Made by a program: the position numbers and the translations under genes. This document shows, piece after piece, positions 10,960-19,716 of a stretch of DNA of 64,000 nucleotides; position 1 is the first letter of the stretch, and every line of letters starts with the position of its first letter. The DNA comes from Nephrocerus scutellatus. Taxonomy: Eukaryota > Arthropoda > Insecta > Diptera > Pipunculidae. The stretch spans positions 19,979,277 to 20,043,276 of the forward strand of contig OX352761.1 in assembly GCA_947095585.1 (NCBI GenBank). The letters run 5' to 3'. Below the pieces are notes generated by a model that saw only the letters and a program-made list of their open reading frames with translations, was not told the origin of the DNA and did not search any database.

Positions 10960-12140
10960 AAATAGGTCGCTAACAAAATTTACTAAGGAAATCTCTTTAT
11001 GAAGCCTTTTATGAAGGATAGCAATAACCCCAGTTAAAATGGCTTAATGCAAATCTTGTAAAATATTTTTGAATTCTCTCCAGTCTAATATATGTATAAT
11101 TTAATATTAGAGTTCTTAATAATGCAAACATATTCTAAAATGGAGCTCACAGTCGCAACATATATACTTTTTAAAGTACTCGTATAAGGATATTTAAACT
11201 ATACAGCGTGTCTCTTTAGAAAAACCGAAGATGTCCACGCTTTTGCACAAATATATTCAATGTGTTTACTGAAAGTTAAGCCAAAGTCTATTAATAGGCC
11301 TATGTCACAAATTTGACTCACTTTAGGAATGAAAATCGTGCAAAGACTATATGTAATTGAATTCTTGAGCAGGCCTCTATAAAACTATATTGATTTGCAG
11401 TTTAAATCGCTAATACGGCAGAGATTTGTTTTACACCAATCACTAAAAGAATCAAGATCTTCTTTATATATTATAGAGGCTTATAAGATACGTTTGTTAT
11501 TTACTGCAGTCACAGCGAACACACATTCTCAGAGTAATTTTGAATTGCGCATAATTGGTTTAGCAGAAAAACAGGTTTGGTCGTGTGAAAATAGCGTACA
11601 TTACTCGCAGAGAAGTGCTCATCGTGCTCGTTAATTTGCCGAACTAGGCTACCGCCTCGTGCTTCAAACTTCTAACTCGCACGATAGACTCCACGTTCCT
11701 TGCTCGTTATGTAATATACTATAACATCATCAGCAAATAAGAGATTTTTTGATCACCTTAGATTTCTATTTACGTCCTCATAAATAAAAGAAACAAAAGA
11801 GGACTCAGGTGACTGCCTTGTGGTACACCAGGAAAGAATTCGAAAGAAAATCTTCTACGCAAACTAAATTCCACCTATTACTTAGATAAGATATTATCCA
11901 ATCCAGCATTGGGGATCGAAAACCAATAGCTCTTAGTTTTGAAATTAAACGGTTATGATCAGCAGAATCAAAAGCTTTTTCAAGATCAATATAGACGAAA
12001 TCGACTTGACAGTTTTCACGAAGTAATATAAATAAATATAGTTAAAAAACATGACTAACTTCGATACAACTGACCGTTTCGGGTAAAATCCATGTTCCTG
12101 AATTATGTGCGTTTTTACGATGGAAAATAATTTATCTTTA
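10960..12140 (-). mobile_element. Jockey-like non-LTR retrotransposon fragment, split by a family D element
   Basis: Minus-strand reading: YIDLEKAFDSADHNRL near 11990, a region equal to the motif before the active site, then LFADDVI at about 11715. The text then jumps to unrelated sequence and resumes near 11470 with YKEDLDSFSDWCKTNLC, followed by QICDIGLLIDFGLTFSKHIE near 11300. Removing 11475-11713 rejoins a natural jockey-type order. Further frameshifts are present. Confidence 0.78.
11475..11713 (-). repeat. Dispersed short element, family D, copy 1
   Basis: It shares GTATATTACATAACGAGC, AGTAATGTACGCTATTTT, CACACGACCAAACC and a GGGAATGTGTGTT-like block with copies at 21.7, 50.2 and 60.0 kb. 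It is noncoding and about 240 bp. It lies inside a LINE, just after the codons for its ADD motif. TTATA occurs at both edges, a possible short target duplication. Confidence 0.75.
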
Positions 12141-12293
12141 ATAATTGCTTTGTTGAAAGTTTACCAGGATATAATATATTATAGCTAAAAGTTTAATTAA
12201 ATAAAAGAAAACACGGCTGTTTGGTTGTCAGTACATAAATCAAATCTACTTTTTTTATTGTTATTTATTTTCAAGGCTACTACATTTATTAGT

Positions 12294-12731
12294 TCAATTT
12301 ATATATTTTTCAATATCCTCACTAGAACATTTAGTGTTTTTATTATAAAATTTAGTTCCCATTGCTGTTGAACTTTTAAGGTGTTTTTCACGTGAAAGAG
12401 GCTTTGTAAGAACATCTGCTATCATATCTTCGGTGCTAACAAAATTCATTCTGCTGTTGCCAATTGCAACATTGTTACGAACATAACCATGTCTGATGTC
12501 AATATTTTTAGTTCTCGAATGATAACCGTCACTATTCGCCAAATTAATTGCCCCTTTGTTATGACAATTGATCAACACCGATGTTTTAGAAGACTGTGGA
12601 CAAAACTCAACAATAAATTTGGTCAGGTTCTTGCGTTGCTTCTGAAAGCGAAATTTATTCGGCCTCAGTTGTGGACAAAGCTTTGGTAGCCTGTCCAATG
12701 GACCATCTTGCATATTGAACACGTAGTCCAT
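12294..12731 (-). mobile_element. Ty1/copia RNase H fragment
   Basis: The reading frame matches the C-terminal RNase H end of copia Pol: LINCHNKGAINLAN, HSRTKNIDIRH, NFVSTEDMIADVLTKPLS and KHLKSSTAMG. Just upstream, a second frame reads TEAE.ISLSEA, the usual preceding block, with a stop in it. No LTR is recognised nearby. Isolated and dead. Confidence 0.85.
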
Positions 12732-12949
12732 ACATGATCTTCGATTATCATTGTTGCTGGCCTATTCAGCATCGCAATGTCCATTCAGTCCTTCATAGGA
12801 AATTTTTGAAAATACTATTTTTGCCGAAACAGTACCTTTCAAATATTGAAATATTTCAATGTGCCTTGCATGGATTACTGTTGAATTTGCTTACCATACC
12901 GTACAGGAACCACTAAACGCTTATCAAAATCTTGGTTGTACTTTGGGAG

Positions 12950-13490
12950 TCTTTTGATTGTCTTTTGAAAGTGTGTGGTGGGGTGAGCTTTCCGGGATTG
13001 TTTTGTGGGTCTTCTTGAAGGTATTTTGGGGGGTTTATGGAAGGTCCTCTGGGAGGGTCTTTGAGTGTATTTTGGTGTTACTTTGGGAGTGTTTTGAGGG
13101 TCTTTTGGGGATCTTTTGGAATGTTTTTTGGGGTGTTTTGGGGGTCTTTTTGGGGTATTTTTCTGTCTTTATGAAGTGTTTTTGGATTCTTTTGATGGTC
13201 TTTTGTTGGTATTTGGAGGTTTTTTTGGGGTCTTTTGGGATGTTTTGGGAGTTATTTTGGGAGTTTTTTTTGGGGTCTTTTAGGGGTATTTGGTGTGTCT
13301 TTTGGGTATGTTTTTGGGGTCTTTTTGGAGTCTTTTAAGGGTCTTTTGCGAATGTTTTTGGGTTTTTGTGAGTATTTTTGGGGGGTCTTTAGAGGGTCTT
13401 TTGGAGTGTTTTGGGGGTTTTAGGAGGTATTTTCTAAATTATTTCGAGAGGTCTTTTGGTAGGTCTTTCGGGATTCTTTCTTCTTTCTAT
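12950..13490 (+). repeat. G/T-rich minisatellite (TTTTGGGGGTCTTTTGGG type)
   Basis: More than 500 bases are built from imperfect GTCTTTTGGG/GTGTTTTGGGG units. Long open frames rich in Phe, Trp and Gly come from this composition and are not genes. The reverse complement (AAAAGACCCCC) resembles the AAGACCCC array at 48.0-49.2 kb. Confidence 0.85.
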
Positions 13491-14100
13491 TTGTAATATT
13501 TTGTAAAACTATCATTAATGTGCTGCTTCAGATTTCATACTGCACGATATTGATATTGAATGAAAGCATATTGTAAACTATTCCGATGATATGAATATCG
13601 CTTAGTGTGTAAGACACATCTTAACCTTCATAGCTCATATTTTCTCACGATATCCAAATATTGGAACAAATTTAAAACCTCAAAGTTGACGAACATTTAT
13701 TTCGCCGCTTCTTCTATTGAACTGCAATAATGTGCATTTCACAGATGTTTTAAGATGCAATGTAATGATTTTGGCAAGTAGCCAATTAAGAAAATAAAAC
13801 GGAGTCGCAGAGGAAACAACATCAGTATACATACTACAAAACATTTGTTCGCTTTCTCTTCCTGGCTTATTTTGGAAGATATTCACTCGAAAAACGATTA
13901 CCGATTACAATTTTGCACTTTTTGTTTTGACTTTGGTGGCGGCTTGAAAAAATTTAACTTTTAACTTAAATCAATCGTGTGCCAAAAAATTCACGTCATG
14001 TAATGCGAAATTGTGATATACATAAAAGTTGATATACTCACAATACATAATAGTCTTATATACATATTACAAGTACTTGCTGAAAGTCTATTGTTCGTGT
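13491..14100. other. Upstream region of the LPMO gene
   Basis: No repeat or coding exon is identified. A pyrimidine-AG (TTTCAG at 14102-14107) just before the first coding exon suggests that a noncoding first exon lies upstream, but I cannot place it. Confidence 0.4.
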
Positions 14101-14143
14101 AATTTCAGATCTATTGAGAGCCTTTAGAGAAGTTCCCATCAAG

Positions 14144-15418
14144 ATGAACTACTTCAATTCACACAAGACGTTGTCGTCGCCGCCGTCATCATTATCATCG
14201 TTCAGCACACCAACATTGGCAACTGTTATATGGCTTCTGTTGCTTTTCACATGTACATTGTTCACGAGTTGTGATGGTCATGGAAGACTGATTGAGCCAC
14301 CAAGTCGAGCGTCTGCTTGGCGATATGGTTTCCAAACGCCACCGAATTACAATGATCACGAATTGTATTGCGGCGGATTTACACGTCAATGGAAGGGGAA
14401 CGAGGGAAAATGCGGTGAATGCGGTGATGCCTGGGATTTGCCAGAGCCACGACCGCATGAATACGGCGGCAAATGGGGTCAGGGAATTATTGTCCGAAAA
14501 TACAGTCCCGCCACCGAAATTACCATTCGCGTTGAGCTGACTGCCAGTCATATGGGGTAGGTACATTTAAGAATAAGTGGATTTTCGTTTATTGACCAAA
14601 TGAAAAAAATTTTTGTTTGCCCCTTAAGCTATTTCGAATTTCGACTCTGTCCCTATCCGCAAGCCAAACAGGAATGCTTAGACCAAAATTTACTTAGAAT
14701 AATTAGCGGTGCACCAGCACAGCCAGCACCGAATGATTTGGAAACTAGATTCTATCCGAGGAATGGAAGTCGTATTTATGAAATGAAGGCACAATTACCA
14801 GGTAAGGCCGCATTGTTTTGGTGCTTTTTTCTTTTTTTTTTTAATTTGTAATAATTTAACCCTTTCGCAGATATTAAATGCCCACATTGTGTTCTTCAGT
14901 GGCGTTATATAGCTGGTAACAATTGGGGAATGTGCGACAATGGTACCGGAGCCGTTGGTTGTGGACCACAGGAAGAATTCCGTGCTTGTGCCGATATAAC
15001 ACTTGGCGAAGGTGGTCGCTCAACTATGCGACCATTTAGACCAACTGTGAAATCGTCAACCTCAAGGCCAACAGTTGATTCAACAACACATGAACCATCT
15101 GAACCAGATACCACCAATGATGTTCCCGAGGAGACACCATATTTGGCGTTACTTATTATTTCATTTACTTTACTTCTTGTTTTATGCGTTTTGGCAACAA
15201 TTTACCTCTATAACTACCACGGTCAACGGGTCAAACAACTCCTCCGATGGAGAAAACAACAAGAAACTGGAAATTCAATCTCATCGATGATGGCAACAAA
15301 CGAGAAAACTCTTGAGGAAAAGAATTCAGTTTTGAATTCACCGCCAGTTCCACCACCAAGAACCAAAAGACTGTCTCAAGTAAAAGAAATGTCTCCAGAT
15401 CAGTCAAGTATAGCTTAA
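14144..15418 (+). CDS. Membrane-anchored lytic polysaccharide monooxygenase (insect AA15-like)
   Basis: Three coding exons: 14144-14556, 14629-14801 and 14871-15418, giving 377 residues. The start is the first ATG after an acceptor-like TTTCAG. A hydrophobic signal (about residues 24-42) ends at CDG, so the mature protein would begin HGRLIEPP. His46 becomes the N-terminal His of the copper brace. The second brace His is His136 (TASHMGYFEF), 90 residues on. A likely axial aromatic is Phe232 in QEEFRACAD. Cysteine-rich blocks (CGGF, CGECGDAW, CPHC) fit the chitin-binding type 4/LPMO fold. The family oxidatively cleaves chitin or cellulose. Unlike a simple secreted LPMO, a Thr/Ser/Pro linker leads to a strong membrane span (about residues 303-326) and a cytoplasmic tail with PPVPPPRTKR. 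The enzyme should face outside the cell. The family is confident; the substrate is unknown. Confidence 0.92.
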
Positions 15419-15940
15419 AGCTGATTAATCTTCAATATATATTTAAAATAAGTCGATTCCATTTATGCCTGCCTATACCTTTTATTTTATACATTAACAC
15501 AAAAATACTTGATAACAACTCCTGAAGCACTTCTTTATGAAGACAGTTCAGAAAAATCGCCGCTTAGCCAATAGGAGAAAAAAAGACAGTTTTCTTTAAA
15601 ACTTTATTTTCATATCTTTTATGTTATTTATATATTTTAATATTATTACAAATGTTATTACATATTAAAAACTATATGTTATTATATGTAATGTTTGCAT
15701 GTGTATATTATGTGATAAAATGAGTAAGTATACATACTCGTACAGATTACTAGAAATTAATTAATTGTTTGTGAGGAGTATAAGTTTATTATTGTTTTTT
15801 TAAATACAATTTTAACATCAAAAAACAATAGTTGTCAATGCTTTAATTTGATTTTAAATAATGTACATTATTCACGAAGTAATAGAGAACATCAAAATAG
15901 ACAGTTGTAACCTAGAAAGTAGTAGAAAATAGTATTTACC
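15419..15940. other. Presumed 3' UTR and AT-rich spacer after the LPMO gene
   Basis: AT-rich sequence with no clear polyadenylation signal close to the stop and no other feature. Confidence 0.4.
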
Positions 15941-15959
15941 TCCACATGGTGGCCGCTCG

Positions 15960-16340
15960 TAATTTTTCCCCCATGAAGGAAAAATTAAATGACCGGGTTA
16001 CATCAAACATAAAATAAAAAACAACCCACAAAAATTAAAACTTTTCGTGTAAATTATCTAATCGGAAATACACAATGTGCAGAGTTTTAATAAAATCCGG
16101 TTACTTTTAAAAATCGGAGAACACATGTGTACAAAATTTGAAGAAAATCGGGCCAATTTTTAATTAATTGTATGGGCCCCCCGACCACAGGGCCTGGTCA
16201 CTCCAAAATTTTTACGAAAACTATCCGAGATTTTTTTGGAACTTTGGGAACTGCGTTATAAATTGATCGCAAGATTCCAGGACAGACAGACAAACAAGAA
16301 GATCCACGGGCACGCGAACTTAATATAGAGAATTTAAAAA
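15960..16340 (+). repeat. Dispersed repeat family E, copy 1
   Basis: It starts near an AACAACCCACAAAAATT block, contains ACACATGTGTACAAA and ATTGATCGCAAGAT, a run of CAGACAGACAAAC, and ends with CACGGGCACGCGAACTTAA plus TATAGAGAATTTAAAA. The same order is seen at 42.42-42.74 kb, in part at 43.03-43.30 kb, and inverted at 21.17-21.64 kb. Noncoding; class unknown. Confidence 0.7.
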
Positions 16341-16890
16341 ACATTATTACGGAACCAGGAAATAGCCCTGAAACTATAACTGATCTACAATTTACGATTA
16401 CGATTTAAGTATTTTCTCCGCCGATATCTTGTCCAGAAGATGCCGCGGCCAGGGAATGGTGTCTTACAAAAATCAGTTACGAAATTTAGGTTTTCTATAG
16501 TTCGTAATGGATTTTGCAAATAAAAACACAATACAAGTTCGTTAATTCTCAATTTACAACTTTAAATAGCAAAACTTCATAAATTTACACTCGTGAATAC
16601 TAATTATTCACTTATAACACTATTATTCACATAGGAGATAGCTCTATCTACTTTTTTACTTTTCAACTCAGTTTGATTTACTTTCAAATAATAATAACTA
16701 ACTTACTGCGATAAAATTTATATATTTATACCGAATCAATAATTTCGAGAAGATTCTATTCTTGGAGAACCACCTAGATCACCAATCTCCTAATATGCAA
16801 GGTTATATAAGAGTCCACACGTATAACTGTTATATATAAGTTACTATATGAGGGGAAATATAACTTTAATATACAATATTACTGCGGCCG
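16341..16890. other. AT-rich stretch with no feature seen
   Basis: No gene or repeat family is recognised. Terminal-repeat-like sequence of an LTR element cannot be excluded, but no partner copy is present. Confidence 0.4.
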
Positions 16891-16905
16891 TAAATATATG
16901 CTATG

Positions 16906-17200
16906 TGGGCGCCGTGGCTGAGTGGATAAGAGCATGGGTTCTGAGCAGGAGGTCCGTGGTTCGAATACCAGTAACACCAAAATTATTTTCCACGGTGTCC
17001 TACCTCTCGCCAAAGTTTGACAAACGTCCGAGAGAAATAACTTGTCACGGAAAGCTTCTCAATTCGCCGTTCGGATCCGGCATTAAATTGTAGGTCCCCT
17101 CCATTTGTTTGCAAAAATATACATGCTCAACACAAATGGTTGCCAAAAGCTAGGACTCTAGACCGCAATGGTCTATCGCGCCGAATATTATTATTATTAT
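16906..17200 (+). mobile_element. tRNA-derived SINE, copy 2, nearly full length, with target-site duplication
   Basis: The head is tRNA-like: A box TGGCTGAGTGG at 16915-16925 and B box GGTTCGAATAC at 16958-16968, the internal promoter of RNA polymerase III. The body carries CACGGAAAGCTTCTCAATTC, a CGTTCGGATCCGG block and ACACAAATGGT, and the tail is ATT repeats. The flanks are TAAATATATGCTATG (16891-16905) and TAAATAAATGCCATG (17201-17215), a 15-base duplication with two differences. This copy best defines the family. Confidence 0.92.
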
Positions 17201-17289
17201 TAAATAAATGCCATGATTTTTGGTAATTACTTAATTCTATATATACTCTTACATACGAGTGGGTACAGTGCGATAAAAAACTTAAGCAC

Positions 17290-17420
17290 CTACAAAAGCA
17301 TACTTTTAGGTTGTAAGGTTAATAAGATTATTTAAAATATAACCGACTATACGTTTAAATCATTATGTACTGGTCAAAAATGTAGTCAAACCGGTTTGTG
17401 CGTCATAAGTCACGCATTTT
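17290..17420 (+). repeat. Dispersed repeat family F, copy 1
   Basis: CATACTTTTAGGTTGTAAG, a TTTAAATCATTATGTACTGG block and GTAGTCAAACCGGTTTGTGC are shared with 34.09-34.21 kb. The CAAACCGGTTTG core is palindromic. Noncoding. Confidence 0.65.
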
Positions 17421-18580
17421 GTGCACAAACTTCTTAATACCGTTGGGTGTGAGCCCCGTGTTTTCACCAAATTTTGTACGACATTTTCTTGCGATTTCGA
17501 AATAATTGTCTTTGTAAAGGTAAAGGAATCTTGGAGCGAGAAAGAAAGATCACTTTTCTGAGATGCTAACTGGCCAGTCAACTGAGGAATTGGGGCTCCA
17601 CCATTAAACGACGACCACAGTATTCTTCTGCCATCAAGTTGGCAGAGCAATATATTGGCTTAAAAATAATAAGTCATCGAGATCAGAAGGCATTCCAGTC
17701 GAACTGAGCCCGCATTACATCAAGCATTCACGATTAACAAGTCATTGTCGTTGGTGAGTGGTCATTGGCTCGCACTCGGAGGACATTGAGTTCACAAAAA
17801 ACGATCCAATTTTTCTCACATATAGATTACAAGTATTACGTATGATATGATGCTGTACAGTTGCCGTATACTGCTGTATTCACATCCACGGTTGAGTTAA
17901 TGTATGAAATAATCAAGCTGCATAGCCATCAATGTTGAAATTTTGTATACGGGAGCCTCTCGACTCTGGGGCCCGATAACTTCTAAATTTTTATATTTTA
18001 ATAGAAAGGTTAATAGGACTTCATAGATGTTGAATAAAAAAATTTCACGTTTACGTTCTATATCATTTTTTATTATATATATATATCTATTTTTGTCCAT
18101 CATTACTTGATACAACATACAAATACTAGAAGCCCCTAATTCAAATGACACTAGTCCCCAAGACATCTCCTCTCCCCCAGAACTCCCAAACACCAAATAC
18201 TTTCACCAAATCCCCCCAACTTTTTAATGATAAAATATTGCAAGTTTTGAAAAAATATAAAATTTAAATAAAAATTACACTCTGTCTATGCGGTACAAAT
18301 GGACCAAATTTCCAGACCATTTCTACCGTAATTCTTTCATAAAAAAAATTGTGGGACAGAGGCATCGAAATACAGAACTGTCCCCGAAAATATCATCAAT
18401 GCTCCGGCACGTATAGAGTCTTCGTATCTAACCCAGAGAGACAACGCGGTAGAAAAAAGGGTATGCTGTGTCGGATACACGGCCGCGGGATTTGAGCGTG
18501 ACAACGTCTGCCCGGAACAAAAGAGAAGAAAAGAGAAAAGATACACGATCGGACATCTCAAAATATCAAAACGGCATAGT
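17421..18580. other. Spacer with no gene seen
   Basis: Several open frames without recognisable motifs (17363-17650 and 17897-18196, minus) are probably chance. A TA dinucleotide run lies near 18075. Confidence 0.4.
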
Positions 18581-18584
18581 TTCC

Positions 18585-18930
18585 AAAATTCCAGACCATA
18601 CTGACCATAATCCAGAATTGCCATAGGAACAACTCGTATAGTCGCTTCTAAGTCCTACATACTGAATTTCATACGAATCGCTGAAGAAATTGCTTTGTTC
18701 CTGAAATTCCAGACCATACTGACTATATTCCAGAATTGCCATATGAACAGGTCTTATAGCCGCATCTTAGTCCTATATACCAAATTTCATGCGAATCATG
18801 CGACCATATTCCAGAATTGCCACAGGAGCAAGCCTTATTGTCGCATTTCATTTCGCCGAATTACATTCAAATCGCTTCAGAAATGGCTTAATTCCCAAAA
18901 TAGTTTCAACATGGTTTCATTAAAAAATGA
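18585..18930 (+). repeat. Tandem-like repeat with CCAGAATTGCCA units
   Basis: CCAGAATTGCCA recurs at about 18612, 18730 and 18811, with shared CCAGACCATACTGAC and AATTTCATACGAATCGCT-type blocks. The copies are unequal in length (about 118 and 81 bases apart). Confidence 0.7.
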
Positions 18931-19110
18931 CATTTAACAGTGTCTGACTTAACAGTGTCTCATAACACTGTGACATTTAACAGTGTGTTACTTGACAGTG
19001 TGACATTTAACAGTGTCCCACTTAACAGTGTGACATTTTACAGTGTCTCTCTTAACAGTGTGACATTTAACAGGGTCTCACTTAACAGTATTTCATAACA
19101 ATGTGACATG
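18931..19110 (+). repeat. Minisatellite of alternating TTAACAGTGTGACAT and TTAACAGTGTCTCAC units
   Basis: About ten 14-15 base units with the core AACAGTGT are arranged in alternating pairs of about 30 bases. A stray CAGTGTCTCACTTAAC unit occurs at about 19365, after a roughly 250-base interruption. Confidence 0.85.
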
Positions 19111-19638
19111 AACATAACAATGTAAGTGTTTTCTTTACTTCATTCTAAACGTTTCCAAATATTCTGAATTTGACATAAAACGTTCTTTTATTTATTCTTT
19201 GTATTCTATTCCTTTTTTGACTATTCTTTTATTTCTTTAGAATGTTTAGAACGTATTCTTTTTATACTACATCTATAGGTGGAATAAACTGAATATTCTT
19301 TGGCCACATGATTGATATTCTGTTCCTTCTATTCTTTCTGTAGAACCAATTAAAGAAAACACTCAGTGTCTCACTTAACATTTTACTTTTTGAAAATGTA
19401 TCCCCTTAAACCTTGAAGTGAGACCTTGTCACGTCAAATGAATGATGGCCTACAAAAGGAAAAGACAGATGTGCCAAACTGGAGGCAATACGTAGGCATA
19501 AGATCGCGCTGACTAAGAAACTAAACCTTAACATCAATATAGCTGTGGAATGAATTATAAGTAAAGAGTTGAATAAATTTCAAAATCATGTAGAAAATAA
19601 AAGACAATAAATTATGTTTAACTTAGAAAGTTTGAACA
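19111..19638. other. Spacer downstream of the fatty acid synthase gene
   Basis: No gene is recognised. It contains the displaced minisatellite unit noted near 19365. Confidence 0.4.
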
Positions 19639-19644
19639 TTTATT
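19639..19644 (-). terminator. Likely polyadenylation signal of the fatty acid synthase gene
   Basis: AATAAA on the minus strand, 72 bases after the stop codon of the synthase gene. Confidence 0.6.
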
Positions 19645-19716
19645 ATAACATTCAACACATCCCAACCATTTTTCTTTATGTTATAATTATTTTATAGATG
19701 TTTTCCTCGTTTTTCA

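Noticed and set aside
12958..13496. Three overlapping long open frames rich in Phe, Trp and Gly
   Set aside because: They come from a G/T-rich tandem repeat; all three frames are open and low in complexity.
14195..14566. Minus-strand frame opposite the LPMO exon
   Set aside because: It is a shadow of the plus-strand coding exon; no motif.
16906..16975. A possible functional tRNA gene
   Set aside because: A and B boxes are present, but the acceptor stem does not close and the sequence runs on into a SINE body shared by other copies.
17363..17650. A small minus-strand gene of 95 codons
   Set aside because: Part of it overlaps repeat family F, and no protein motif is seen.
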